64,000 bases of DNA from Stenotrophomonas maltophilia (GCF_002799245.1 NZ_NEQV01000005.1:124001-188000), one strand, 5' to 3'. Counted from the first letter of the stretch, positions 1 through 7,687 are shown. Notes: generated by a model from the letters alone, not told the origin. Numbers and translations are program-made.

Positions 1-276
1 TGCCTGCTCGGATGCATTCAGTAGCTGAAGCTCGTATACGAGATAGCGGTAGCCGCCTGCGCGAAACGCGCTTGGAGGAAACGGCGAGCGGATCTCCAGC
101 TGGGGCGGAGGAAACGAGGGCGCTGCGTTCGACACTCTGTCGGCGGTGGCGGTTGATCGCTGCGCCAGTTCGCAGCCGTTTGGCAGGGGCAGCTGGCCGG
201 GGGACGAAGCATGCAGCCCCGCCGTGAATGACAACATGACAACGCTGGATAGGCAGAGGAAAGCAGGCCTGATCAT
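1..276 (-). CDS. Secreted protein, M23-peptidase-like N-terminus (partial)
   Basis: An open frame runs off the left edge of the window from an ATG at 276. It encodes 92 residues with no stop. Residues 1-25 form a signal peptide: a hydrophobic core follows a single Arg, with an Ala-rich end near residues 23-24. Around residues 60-92 the pattern is a PFPPSAF stretch followed by YRYLVYELQLLN. This resembles the beta-strand region found ahead of the catalytic domain in some secreted M23-type peptidases. The catalytic part would lie outside the window, so the family call rests on this short pattern only. It is a chromosomal gene outside the prophage. Confidence 0.55.
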   Translation of the reverse strand, partial: MIRPAFLCLSSVVMLSFTAGLHASSPGQLPLPNGCELAQRSTATADRVSNAAPSFPPPQLEIRSPFPPSAFRAGGYRYLVYELQLLNASEQA

Positions 277-411
277 GCTCGTTCCAGGATTCGGGTTGGC
301 GATCGGCTGAGTGTAGTGACGGCTTTCGTGAAAGGGAGATACGGTACGACGAATGGCCTGTCACGGTGACGAAGACGCTCTGCAGGGGCATGAAGGCGCC
401 TGCATCATCCA

Positions 412-540
412 TCAGAAGCGTTCTGCAAGCTTCCTGCTGCGGAAGGACTCCGCCACGTAGTCGACAAATGCACGCGTTTTGGCAGGCAGGAACTGCCGGT
501 TCGCGTAGTAGATGGAGACGGGCCCACCTTCTGCGTGCAG
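412..540 (-). pseudogene. LysR-type regulator, C-terminal remnant
   Basis: The minus-strand frame ending at 412 carries the typical end of a LysR effector-binding domain. It reads gGPVSIYYANRQFLPAKT, then RAFVDYVAESF, then a short basic tail. In this family the motif is the last 35-40 residues of a roughly 300-residue protein. No DNA-binding domain or start lies upstream: the frame soon turns into sequence antisense to an NTF2-like fragment and then reaches the tmRNA. It is therefore read as a decayed chromosomal gene cut by a rearrangement near 540. Confidence 0.5.
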
Positions 541-720
541 GTCTATCGGGACTATTTCCCTGATGGCACTCGCAACATCACCATTGATGAGCTCGCCGTA
601 CATGGGGAGACGGCATACATCCGCTGGAGAGCGAAGAATGCAATCATGGCGACCGACACGCTCATCGTTCGCAACGGAAAAATTGCGATCCAGACGTTTG
701 CTGGATTGTTCAGGGAATGA
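535..720 (+). pseudogene. NTF2/SnoaL-like fold protein fragment
   Basis: The 61-residue frame has the pattern of the central and last strands of SnoaL/NTF2-like polyketide-cyclase or ketosteroid-isomerase-fold proteins: a YFPDG turn, IDELAVHGETAYIRW, and then TDTLIVRNGKI followed by QTFAGLF. Family members are 110-140 residues long, so the N-terminal half is missing. The fragment directly abuts the oppositely oriented LysR remnant, as if two truncated genes had been joined. No convincing ribosome-binding site precedes the ATG at 535. Probably not functional. Confidence 0.4.
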
Positions 721-756
721 AAGCTGCCTGAGCGTCACTTGGGCGAACCAGGGGCA

Positions 757-799
757 ATAAAAAAGCCCGGAAACCCACGCTGGTGGAATTTCCGGGCTT
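757..799 (-). terminator. Intrinsic terminator of ssrA
   Basis: An 11-bp perfect stem (763-773 with 789-799) has a 15-nt loop. Read on the minus strand it ends in GGGCTT followed by a run of six T. It lies about 25 nt beyond the tmRNA CCA end. Confidence 0.85.
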
Positions 800-824
800 C
801 TCCGGTCCTTGACGAACCGTTCGT

Positions 825-1217
825 TGGTGGAGGTGGGCGGAATTGAACCGCCGTCCGAAGGCACTCCATCCCCAGCACTACATGCTTAGCTCACCGTTGG
901 ATCTCGTCCCCGAACAGCACGGTGCGCAAAGCGCATCCGGGAACCAGCCTGTTGTGTTCTAGTGCCGGACTGACAGGCAGCCACCCAGCGCGATTCCATG
1001 ATAGTGACTCTACGCTGCGAGCATGGACACAAGCAGTTTCGAGGCTCCGCCTAAGTCGGCAGAAGGTCACGCACCGCAGTTTTTAGGCTGCGAGAGCGAC
1101 CGGAGCGTAGTTGTCGTCGTTGGCAACTAGAGTTTTGCAGCTGGATTTACGAGGACAGCTACCCCCTCGGCATGCGCCAGGCGACTTCACAACCCCCGTC
1201 GAAACCAATGCACCCCC
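825..1217 (-). ncRNA. ssrA: tmRNA (SsrA)
   Basis: Transfer-messenger RNA, which rescues stalled ribosomes and tags the nascent peptide for proteolysis. The 3' end (825-856 on the plus strand) is a tRNA-like T arm and acceptor ending in CCA. The 5' end begins with five G at 1217 and the conserved GGTTTCGACGGGGG. The tag frame (1124-1083) encodes ANDDNYAPVALAA and is followed by TAA. The length of 393 nt is normal for a one-piece tmRNA. The first 12 nt lie inside the prophage attachment repeat, so its mature sequence survives integration while upstream DNA is replaced by phage DNA. Confidence 0.95.
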
Positions 1218-1242
1218 GGTTTCTTCAAGTATTGCAAGGCTT
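1206..1242. repeat. attL, left copy of 37-bp att repeat
   Basis: These 37 bp are identical to 59993-60029 and in direct orientation. They contain the first 12 nt of ssrA and 25 bp upstream of it. The integrase gene lies 0.7 kb inside this end. The two copies mark the prophage limits. Confidence 0.9.
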
Positions 1243-1252
1243 TTGGGGTCAA
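1226..1252 (-). promoter_or_regulatory. Candidate ssrA promoter spanning the attL junction
   Basis: Upstream of the tmRNA 5' end is TACTTG (1231-1226) as a possible -10 box, 8 nt before the first G. TTGACC (1252-1247) is a possible -35 box, with a short 15-nt spacer. The -10 lies inside the 37-bp att repeat, while the -35 lies beyond it in prophage DNA. The promoter would therefore be a chromosome/phage hybrid. This is pattern matching only. Confidence 0.4.
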
Positions 1253-1271
1253 TGCTGGCAAAAAGCTGGCA
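1251..1271. repeat. Candidate integrase arm-type sites, left end
   Basis: Two adjacent copies of a GCTGGCA element (AATGCTGGCA then AAAAGCTGGCA) lie just inside attL. The same AAAAGCTGGCA occurs twice at the right end (59839-59861). Repeats beside both att cores are the usual arrangement of arm-type integrase-binding sites. Confidence 0.45.
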
Positions 1272-1325
1272 CTAACCCTGCCCAACGACGCGAATACTAC
1301 GGCAATCTTCCTGAACAGTCACGCG

Positions 1326-1898
1326 TCAGTCGCCGTCAACGGCTGGACCATCCCCGAGCTCAGGATGATCGTTCAGATAGGTAACCACATCGTCACTAAA
1401 GAACTGGCCACGGTAATAGGTGTGGGAGGCGTTAAGAGCGACGAGCTCGCTGAGGTGCCTGCGAGTGGAAACGCGGTTGATGATGAATTGTCGTTGGATC
1501 AACAACAGCTTGTCGTGTGGTTCCGCGGCCACGTCAATTACGCGCCCTGGCGGCGCATCCGGTAGCGGGATGTCGCAAGGGGTCTTGTCGCTGTTGATCT
1601 GCACAAGGCGATCAAAATGAGCCGCTGTCGCGTCGGTGCTCATGATGTACTCCCCACCCTCCATCACCCCTCGGAATTCGAACGTTCCGAGTGGACCGAC
1701 ATGCTCAATCATAGATACATGCCCCTCTTCGTGAAGGCGGCCGCGAACCAAGCCTCCGCTACGACCGTCTACGATCCAACCTGACAAGAAGTCGGAGGTG
1801 AAGTCCTCCGGGGAACGGATGAATAGCGTATCCCTGTCCGCATCGGCGTCTGTCTGGGAGGCGGAGCCGGCATCCGTACCTTTCGATTCGTCGTTCAT
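1326..1898 (-). CDS. Hypothetical protein between int and attL
   Basis: A 190-residue acidic protein of unknown function. The ATG at 1898 is chosen over the one at 1910 because an AGGAAG ribosome-binding site lies directly before it. The first 25 residues are polar and look disordered; the rest looks like a folded soluble domain with no recognisable motif. It is the last gene on its strand before ssrA and follows int by 40 bp. This is a common place for cargo genes expressed in the lysogen, but nothing in the sequence shows what it does. Confidence 0.6.
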   Translation of the reverse strand: MNDESKGTDAGSASQTDADADRDTLFIRSPEDFTSDFLSGWIVDGRSGGLVRGRLHEEGHVSMIEHVGPLGTFEFRGVMEGGEYIMSTDATAAHFDRLVQINSDKTPCDIPLPDAPPGRVIDVAAEPHDKLLLIQRQFIINRVSTRRHLSELVALNASHTYYRGQFFSDDVVTYLNDHPELGDGPAVDGD

Positions 1899-1937
1899 TC
1901 GCTTCCTCATGCCGTTCAGGAAGCTCAGGATAGCCCA

Positions 1938-3101
1938 CTAAGGTGTGGACACCACGCCCCAAACCGCGGCAGCCTTAGCGCCCGCATCGGGGACCATCGA
2001 GGGGATCCAGCGGCCGTACTTCTTCGCCGTGATCGTCCAGTCTCGGTGCCCCATCTGCCGCGCCACCCACATGACGTTCTCGCCGGCGCTGAGCGCCTGG
2101 GAGGCGAAGGTGTGGCGCATCTGATACGGGTACCGGTACCGGACCCCAGCTTTACGCAGCGCGCGCTGCCATTCGCCAGCGCGGATGCTCTGATCCGACC
2201 CCCACCGCGCATTCGTCCTGGGATCATGGAAGACGAACTCGCCGGCGGTGGCGGTATGGGCACGCTGGGCCTTCAGGGCATCAATCGCCGGCTGCAGCAG
2301 CTGCACCTCACGCACACCGGACTCGGTCTTCGGAGCCTTCATCTTGCCCATGACCCAGGCGCGCCGGATCTTGACCGTTCCCTTGCGCCAGTCGATGTCC
2401 GACCAGCAGAGACCAATCATTTCCGAGGTGCGCAGGCCGGTGGCGAAGTTGAACTGGCAGTAGTTGCGGACCTGGTCCTCGCGGCAGGAGGCCAGGATTG
2501 CCTGGACTTCCTCCGGCGTGAAGGGGTCGACCTCTTCGCGCGCATTGGCCTTGGCACGCCGCTTCACCCTGAACCCGTCGAGGGGATTGCTCGGGATCAG
2601 GTCGTCGGCCACGGCCTCATCCAGGGCGCCGCGGAGCGGGCCCAGGACGTTGTTGATGCGCTTGGCCGATGTCGACTCGTCGAACGTGGCCACCAGCTCC
2701 TTCAGGGCGATACGGTCGAAGTCACGCAGCGCGATCGCTCCGCAGCGCGGCACCAGGATGTTCTCGACGATGCGCCGGTAACCGATCAGGCTGCTGTGCT
2801 CGAGCTCGGGCTCTTTCTGCGCCAGCCACCGGGTCAGCACCTGCTCCAGGTTGTCCAGGGCTGCAGGGCGGGTGGCGACCTGACGGGCACGCTTGCTGTT
2901 GGGGAAGTGGGTGGCGTAGTCGAACGTGCCTTTCTCGATCTCGATCTTGATCTGGCCCAGCAGGTTTTCGCAGTACCGCAGGTTCCGAGCGGTCGGGGGC
3001 AGCTTCAGTCGTTCGCGGCAGCGCTTGCCGCGGTAGTGGAACGTTATCTCGATGCTGCCTTGTGAAACTGGCCGGACGCCGCTTTGCCTTGGACTACCCA
3101 C
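1938..3101 (-). CDS. int: Tyrosine recombinase (phage integrase)
   Basis: Site-specific recombinase that inserts and excises the prophage at the ssrA att site. The 387-residue protein has an N-terminal arm-binding region (IEITFHYRGKRCRERLKL), a SAM-like core-binding domain, and a C-terminal catalytic domain. Catalytic features seen are Arg in TGLRTSE, a KTESGVRE lysine region, the box-II MRHTFAS, QMGHRDW, and the nucleophile Tyr in KKYGRW. The GTG at 3101 is preferred to the ATG at 3173: it has a GGAGG upstream and gives the family's usual MG..RQSGVR start. The gene overlaps the excisionase-like gene by 58 bp, a typical arrangement. Confidence 0.93.
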   Translation of the reverse strand: MGSPRQSGVRPVSQGSIEITFHYRGKRCRERLKLPPTARNLRYCENLLGQIKIEIEKGTFDYATHFPNSKRARQVATRPAALDNLEQVLTRWLAQKEPELEHSSLIGYRRIVENILVPRCGAIALRDFDRIALKELVATFDESTSAKRINNVLGPLRGALDEAVADDLIPSNPLDGFRVKRRAKANAREEVDPFTPEEVQAILASCREDQVRNYCQFNFATGLRTSEMIGLCWSDIDWRKGTVKIRRAWVMGKMKAPKTESGVREVQLLQPAIDALKAQRAHTATAGEFVFHDPRTNARWGSDQSIRAGEWQRALRKAGVRYRYPYQMRHTFASQALSAGENVMWVARQMGHRDWTITAKKYGRWIPSMVPDAGAKAAAVWGVVSTP

Positions 3102-3322
3102 TCTTCGTACCCCTCCAAATCGATCAGGTTTCTTCCATCTGGCGCCTTGATGAACACGGCGCCCTCCAGCCAATCGCCACGCTTGATCTTCGAGTTGATG
3201 GCATCGACCGTGTAGCCGGTCAGCGTCTCGAACTGCTTGAGCGTGACGAATCGGACCGGGCGCAGGTTCGCGGGGGATGTGGTCCTCGACAACCCTCGCG
3301 CTGAGGGGACGTGGTTACTCAT
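3044..3322 (-). CDS. Excisionase-like DNA-binding protein
   Basis: A 92-residue protein. Residues 20-80 match the small excisionase type: VTLKQFETLTGYT, then AINSKIKRGDW, then a strand with KAPDGRNLIDLEGYEEWV. Such proteins bend attachment-site DNA and steer the integrase towards excision. The start at 3322 overlaps the preceding gene by 8 bp. The C-terminal fifth overlaps the start of int, which couples translation of the two genes. Family assignment is by pattern and position. Confidence 0.75.
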   Translation of the reverse strand: MSNHVPSARGLSRTTSPANLRPVRFVTLKQFETLTGYTVDAINSKIKRGDWLEGAVFIKAPDGRNLIDLEGYEEWVVQGKAASGQFHKAASR

Positions 3323-3545
3323 GGGGCACCGCCTGCAGGCTCCATAGGACCGATGGGCGCTCGTCGGGACCGTGGAAGGCCGCGCGCTGCACACGGCCGG
3401 TCTTGGCCAGCTGGTGCAGGTAGCTGCTGACCCGGTTCGAAGGCAGCTGCAGCTCGGCGGCCAGCTCGCCGGCCAGGCCCGGCCCCTCCTGCAGCAGCTG
3501 CAGGATCCGGGTGGCAGTGCCGTCGGCAGTGCCTGCATCAGCCAT
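3315..3545 (-). CDS. Small winged-helix-like protein
   Basis: 76 residues. An N-terminal helical part (TRILQLLQEGPGLAGELAAELQ) and LPSNRVSSYLHQLAKTGRV resemble a winged-helix DNA-binding domain, with RVSSYLHQL as recognition helix and the turn before SVLWSL as the wing. It could be a small regulator of the left operon. The ATG overlaps the previous stop through the 8-bp junction ATGGCTGA. Function unknown. Confidence 0.65.
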   Translation of the reverse strand: MADAGTADGTATRILQLLQEGPGLAGELAAELQLPSNRVSSYLHQLAKTGRVQRAAFHGPDERPSVLWSLQAVPHE

Positions 3546-3807
3546 GGTCTGCCTCAGCTTCTGCCAGGTGGCCCGGGCAGCCGGTACCGCTGTAATCAAA
3601 GCCCTCGCAGGGCGCGAGCGGGATGACCCTGCGGCCGCCGGCCAGGTGGTCGGTCAGCACTCGGCGGGCTTCGGCTGCAGTCACCGGCTCGCCGGGCGGG
3701 TTGCGCTGGAAAAGCCCGTCCAGATCCTGGTCGGTGAAGTTCGTCAGTGCGCCGGCGACGTCCAGGTGCACGTGGTAGTGCACAGGCAGGCGGTCAGAGG
3801 TATTCAT
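3538..3807 (-). CDS. Hypothetical early protein
   Basis: 89 residues, unknown function. The N-terminal half (PVHYHVHLDVAGALTNFTD) is followed by a helical region. A C-terminal CEGFDYSGTGCPGH stretch has Cys and His residues that could bind a metal. It sits in the leftward early operon with 4-bp and 8-bp overlaps to its neighbours, which supports the start and its being translated. Confidence 0.65.
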   Translation of the reverse strand: MNTSDRLPVHYHVHLDVAGALTNFTDQDLDGLFQRNPPGEPVTAAEARRVLTDHLAGGRRVIPLAPCEGFDYSGTGCPGHLAEAEADHG

Positions 3808-4364
3808 GCGTCGGGCTCCTGGTGTTCGGTGCTGCGCTCGGCAGCATTCAAGGCGGCGCGCCGCTGGGCGAAGCCGCGGCAGGCGCTGATGGCGTTGCCG
3901 TGCTCGTCCACGGCTTCGTGGCAGAGGAAGGGGCGCTCGCCCGGGGTGGAGCAGTAGTCAGCGTCCTCGGTGGTCGGGAGGCACTGGTTGGCCACGGTAC
4001 CGGCGCGGAACGCACAGCCCCCGCAGAGCGGGCCAGGGTCGATGCCGGCGGCCAGCACGATGCCGTTGAGGGCGCCCAGGATGCAGGGCATGTTCACGCG
4101 CTCGGCCTCGTGCGGCCACACGTGGCCCTGCAGCACCAGCAGGTCCTCGGCCTGCTCGCGGGCATTGCGAGCGACCTGGTTGGCCAGCCCAATGAACTCG
4201 CCGAACAGATCGACCATTGCGGCGGTGCCGATGTTCTCGGCCAGGTGCCGCAGCGCCGGCCGGCGGAGATCCATGGGGACCGCGGCGATCGCGCGAAGCT
4301 CCCTGGCTAGATCTGGGTGAATGTTGTGGTCGGTGGCGCGATCGCGCGCTGCCTGGTCAGCCAT
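3804..4364 (-). CDS. Cysteine-rich hypothetical early protein
   Basis: 186 residues, unrecognised. The N-terminal two thirds are helical (DLARELRAIAAVPMDLRR, then GEFIGLANQVARNAREQA). The last third holds six cysteines, including CGGCAFR, NQCL, DYCSTPG and ACRGF, which suggests a zinc-binding domain. The ATG at 4364 is chosen because it overlaps the preceding gene by 8 bp through ATGGCTGA and has a GGAGG upstream. Part of the leftward operon. Confidence 0.7.
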   Translation of the reverse strand: MADQAARDRATDHNIHPDLARELRAIAAVPMDLRRPALRHLAENIGTAAMVDLFGEFIGLANQVARNAREQAEDLLVLQGHVWPHEAERVNMPCILGALNGIVLAAGIDPGPLCGGCAFRAGTVANQCLPTTEDADYCSTPGERPFLCHEAVDEHGNAISACRGFAQRRAALNAAERSTEHQEPDA

Positions 4365-4653
4365 GGTCGATGACCTCCCCCTTGCGGCTCCGCCATTCGT
4401 CGCAGATGGCATGCGGCTTGGTCAGGAAGTTCCCGAAGCTGCAGCGGTCCACAATGGGGTTCAAGATCGGATCCTTCCGCAGTGGCACCTTGCGCGTAAC
4501 CATGTTGCCCCTACGATTCGGCCGGGAGACAAACCGGTGAAGGGTGTGGGGCTCGCGGCGGAAATAGACGCACGTCATGCAACGCGGAGGGTCAGGGTCG
4601 AAGTTTTGAGCGGCCTTTGCCCCATGGGCGACCAGGGTCATGCACTCAGCCAT
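4357..4653 (-). CDS. Small Cys-containing early protein
   Basis: 98 residues with a CMTCVYFRRE motif near residue 25 and later RCSFGNF and ICDEW. This four-Cys spacing could form a zinc site, and small proteins of this type are common in phage early operons. The start overlaps the previous gene by 8 bp. No function is assigned. Confidence 0.65.
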   Translation of the reverse strand: MAECMTLVAHGAKAAQNFDPDPPRCMTCVYFRREPHTLHRFVSRPNRRGNMVTRKVPLRKDPILNPIVDRCSFGNFLTKPHAICDEWRSRKGEVIDHG

Positions 4654-4828
4654 TGGTCGTATCTCCCGGGCCGAAGAAGGCTGCCAAAGCCAGGTAGATC
4701 GCATGGCCTTGGTCGTGGGTCATGTCGATGCACAACCCGCAGCCGCTCAGCTGCAGGTCGAAAGCGACCGTGTTCTCGATGGTCAGCTGCCCTTCCTCGC
4801 CGGTGATGTCGATTGCGACCTCAGCCAT
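4646..4828 (-). CDS. Hypothetical 60-residue early protein
   Basis: A short protein with a beta-rich N-terminal half (VAIDITGEEGQLTIENTVAFDLQL) and a C-terminal helix. Both ends overlap neighbouring genes by 8 bp, so it is very likely translated as part of the operon. Function unknown. Confidence 0.6.
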   Translation of the reverse strand: MAEVAIDITGEEGQLTIENTVAFDLQLSGCGLCIDMTHDQGHAIYLALAAFFGPGDTTNG

Positions 4829-5270
4829 GGTCTGCCTCCTGCGGCAGCAGCTTCTGCTGCTGCACGTGCTCGATCACCGTCTGCCCGCTGGAAAGCAGGA
4901 TGTGCGACAAGAACGCGGCCTCGAAGGTCAGCATGCCGATCTCGATTGCCGTGACCTGGCCTTTCACCCAGTCGCGCAGGATCGAGTAGACGGCGACGCC
5001 GCCGATCTTGAGCGCCTTGGCTTCGTGTTCGGCTCGAGTGGCCCGGATCCGGGGGCCATAGGGGTGCTCGCGCAGCCAGGCCGCTGCGTAGCCGCGCGCG
5101 CTGGCCTTGAGCTGCACCTGCCGGCCGCGGTGCTCGAATTGGATGAACAGCTCGCCGCTTTCGTAGTCCTCACCGGTAGCGAAGCGCTGGCAGCCGAAGC
5201 TGCGCAGCATCTTCTGGATGTCATTGATCGCGTTGTTGCCGCTGGACGCGTTCTCGTAGGGGAGGCTCAT
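4821..5270 (-). CDS. Hypothetical early protein
   Basis: 149 residues. It opens with AINDIQKMLRSFGCQRFA and a strand pair SGELFIQFEHRGRQVQLKASA, an alpha-beta start, then a helical C-terminal half ending in VQQQKLLPQEADHG. No motif is recognised. The start at 5270 (4-bp overlap) is preferred to longer in-frame starts. The last 18 bp are identical to the end of the gene at 3538-3807. Confidence 0.65.
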   Translation of the reverse strand: MSLPYENASSGNNAINDIQKMLRSFGCQRFATGEDYESGELFIQFEHRGRQVQLKASARGYAAAWLREHPYGPRIRATRAEHEAKALKIGGVAVYSILRDWVKGQVTAIEIGMLTFEAAFLSHILLSSGQTVIEHVQQQKLLPQEADHG

Positions 5271-6019
5271 TTGTCCACCGCCTGGCCGTCGATCTCGGCA
5301 TCCGTGACCTGCCCCACCGGCTGGCGAGCGTCTGGGAAGCGCTGAAGGGCCCAAGCCTCAGCGCGAGAAAACGCGTCGAAGTCGTGGGCGACGTCGGATT
5401 GTCCGCACTCCATCCAGTAGTCAGCCCATGAGAGCCCATTCACCGGCCGGCGGGCGGCGAGGTGCCGCATGTTCGGGCATTCGGCGGTGTGCAGCTCACC
5501 TTCCGGCTGGGCGCAGCATCCGTAGATGCGAGCCGGCTGGCGGGCGGCGAGGGTGCAATGCGGGCAGGCTTCGATGTTCCCAATACTGCTGCCGCTCTCG
5601 TCAACATCCACGTCAAAGTCAACATAGCCTCGGCCCTTGCATTTGCCGCAGTGAAAGGCATCCCCCTGACCACCCGGGGAGGGCTGGGCGGAGAGGGCGG
5701 CATAGGGAGCCCAATGCGTCGGCCCATACTGACTGTCTACGGCATGGTTGATGAAGGCGGCTCCGTTGTTGAAATCAATGAATGCCCACGGGAATCCACC
5801 CGTATCGGACGGCCAGGTTCCATCGTCGTTCTGCACCGGCGACACCGGCGCAGACCACCAGCCGGGCGATACATGATCTTCACCCCACCGCAGACGAACC
5901 ACGGTTCCATCGCGCGGGCACGTGTCCATCGAGCGCCACGGCGCCCGCTCTGCCTGATCCCCCAGCCTCACCCTCCCACCGGGCTGCACGTCCGCCAGGG
6001 GCTTGTTGTCGTTGGTCAT
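5267..6019 (-). CDS. Zinc-motif early protein (DnaJ-type CxxCxGxG)
   Basis: 250 residues. The N-terminal half has a small domain of a type common in phage proteins (WRSMDTCPRDGTVVRLRW, then an SPGWW turn). The middle contains CGKCKGRGYVDFD and EACPHC, a DnaJ-like zinc-finger spacing. A further Cys/His group (YGCCAQ, HTAECPNMRH) follows. It may bind DNA, RNA or protein; no enzyme motif is seen. The ATG at 6019 overlaps the upstream stop by 4 bp. Confidence 0.65.
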   Translation of the reverse strand: MTNDNKPLADVQPGGRVRLGDQAERAPWRSMDTCPRDGTVVRLRWGEDHVSPGWWSAPVSPVQNDDGTWPSDTGGFPWAFIDFNNGAAFINHAVDSQYGPTHWAPYAALSAQPSPGGQGDAFHCGKCKGRGYVDFDVDVDESGSSIGNIEACPHCTLAARQPARIYGCCAQPEGELHTAECPNMRHLAARRPVNGLSWADYWMECGQSDVAHDFDAFSRAEAWALQRFPDARQPVGQVTDAEIDGQAVDK

Positions 6020-6660
6020 GCGTCGATCCTCTTGAAGGTGATGACCCACACCCAGGGGTTGCTGTTCCAGTCGCCGCCGGTGCTGTCCCAGAGGTCGGCG
6101 AAGATCTCCCGGCTGTCCTCGTAGACCATTGGCTTTGCCGCGCGCGGGTGGGTGCGACGCAGTCGGATGTCCGGCAGCATGGCCGCGCTGGCGCCCTCGG
6201 CGACGGCATCGGTCTCGTTGATGGCCTGCAGCCGCTCCACGCGAACGTCGGTGATCTCCAGAACCAGGCGGCAGGCCCTGCGCGGCATGTGGATGCTCGG
6301 AATCCAAGGCGAGCGCTCCATGTCATCGACGTGGGCGACCTCAACCCCATCTGCCCGGTAGTGGTAGCGCTCGGGATCCGACCATTGGCCTTTGTCCTCG
6401 TCCCAAGCGTTGGTCCACGTCTCCCGTACCCACAGCCGGTCCCTGGGCTGGCCGAAGGGGCACCGGAAGCCGGTGGTCATTTCCTGGCTGCCCGCGATGC
6501 GGAACTCGCCGGCATTGGAGAAGGCGCGGGCCTGGCTGAAATCTGGATTGCAGCCAGGGCGCCAAGGGATGTCCTTGATCGCGCGCCTTGTCTGCGTCTT
6601 CTGGCCTGCCAGGATGGCGCGCACCATGACACCGTTGAACAGGATGGGACGCTCACGCAT
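6016..6660 (-). CDS. ASCH-like phage protein
   Basis: 214 residues. The N-terminus RPILFNGVMVRAILAGQKTQ followed by TRRAIK, and later CPFGQPRDRLWVRETW, match a widespread phage family with an ASCH/PUA-like fold. ASCH domains are thought to bind RNA or modified nucleic acid; the role in this family is not established. The C-terminal part (EIFADLWDSTGG.W..NPWVWVI) is the usual family end, so the protein is full length. The start at 6660 is set by the 8-bp overlap and by homology of the first residues. Confidence 0.75.
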   Translation of the reverse strand: MRERPILFNGVMVRAILAGQKTQTRRAIKDIPWRPGCNPDFSQARAFSNAGEFRIAGSQEMTTGFRCPFGQPRDRLWVRETWTNAWDEDKGQWSDPERYHYRADGVEVAHVDDMERSPWIPSIHMPRRACRLVLEITDVRVERLQAINETDAVAEGASAAMLPDIRLRRTHPRAAKPMVYEDSREIFADLWDSTGGDWNSNPWVWVITFKRIDA

Positions 6661-7390
6661 GGGCGGTCTCCGCCAGCGGTGCCGGCGCGGCAATGTCGCC
6701 GGGCAGGCCTGTCGGTTCGGCCGCGCCGGCGGCATCGTCGTATGCACGGACCGCGCGGGCGATCGCGTAGAGACGCCAGATGAAGTGGAACGTGTACTGC
6801 TGCAGGGACGATGCGTATTCCCAGGCGTCGGTGATCCGGAAGTCGCTGTAGTCCGGGTCGTTCGGCCTGAAGTCCGACATGGCACTGATCGCGTTGCTCA
6901 GGGCATCGTGATCTTCCGAGTCGTTCAGCACTTCGAGCTCGAGCTCCTGCCACAGCCGGGCCACCCATTCCGGGGGCGTGTCCGGATCCGCCAGGTCGTC
7001 GGGATCCACGCGTTCCTCGACGTATTCCTTGAACAGGCGGGTCACCAGCGCGCGGAAGAGGTCAGCGCTGAATTCCTTCTTCTCGCCGTCGTTGGCCACG
7101 CACTTCTCGGCCCAGTAGCCATCGTTGACGAACAGGCCTCCGGCCTCTTCATGGTGGGCGGGCTTGGCGCGGAAGAACTCGAACATGTCGTGCAGGCGGC
7201 TGAAGACGGCCGTGCCCATGTCGCCGGAGATCGCCAGGTGCCCGGGCCAGGTCACGATGTCGAAGCCGTAGCAGTAGGTACCAGGGCGCCGGAACTGCAG
7301 GTGGCGGTGCACGCCGTCGTCGACCACGATCCGCAGCTCATGGGAGGCCGTATCGGCGAGGAAGCGAGGGAGGACGTCACTGCGGCTCAT
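6653..7390 (-). CDS. Hypothetical early protein
   Basis: 245 residues, acidic, soluble. It contains FHFIWRLYAIARAVRAYDDA near the C-terminus and a beta segment (GTYCYGFDIVTWPGHLAISGDM) near the N-terminus. The pattern recurs in large hypothetical proteins of Pseudomonas and Xanthomonas prophages, but no biochemical role is known to me. It overlaps both neighbours. Confidence 0.65.
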   Translation of the reverse strand: MSRSDVLPRFLADTASHELRIVVDDGVHRHLQFRRPGTYCYGFDIVTWPGHLAISGDMGTAVFSRLHDMFEFFRAKPAHHEEAGGLFVNDGYWAEKCVANDGEKKEFSADLFRALVTRLFKEYVEERVDPDDLADPDTPPEWVARLWQELELEVLNDSEDHDALSNAISAMSDFRPNDPDYSDFRITDAWEYASSLQQYTFHFIWRLYAIARAVRAYDDAAGAAEPTGLPGDIAAPAPLAETAHA

Positions 7391-7685
7391 TGGTATCTCC
7401 GGACTGTGCGGACGAGGCCTGGGCGGCCTTCAGGGCGGTTTGCCAAGCGGGTATCGGGCTGTCGTCGGCGCCGAGCAGCTGCAGCAGGCCGGGCCGATGG
7501 CCAGCTGCGATGCGGCCGCCGGCGCGCAGAACCAGCAGCACCTGCGACTTTTTCGTGAGCGGATCCTGCCGAGGTAGATGGCGGACGTTGATGACCTTGC
7601 CGTCCACGATGTCCGCTACGGAGGTGACGTCAGGGCCGGTGGCCATGTCGCAGCCCTCGATTGCTACGGGGCGATCTGCGGTCAT
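7377..7685 (-). CDS. Hypothetical early protein
   Basis: 102 residues. Strand-rich middle (VINVRHLPR, then SQVLLVLRAGGRIAAG) and a low-complexity Ser/Gln C-terminus. No recognised domain. It overlaps the next gene by 14 bp and follows the preceding one by 2 bp. Confidence 0.55.
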   Translation of the reverse strand: MTADRPVAIEGCDMATGPDVTSVADIVDGKVINVRHLPRQDPLTKKSQVLLVLRAGGRIAAGHRPGLLQLLGADDSPIPAWQTALKAAQASSAQSGDTNEPQ

Positions 7686-7687
7686 CG

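Noticed and set aside
1172..1384. 70-codon plus-strand frame across the tmRNA 5' end
   Set aside because: Overlaps the tmRNA and att site and has no family resemblance.
2046..3065. 339-codon plus-strand frame across the integrase
   Set aside because: Antisense shadow of int, which has complete catalytic motifs.
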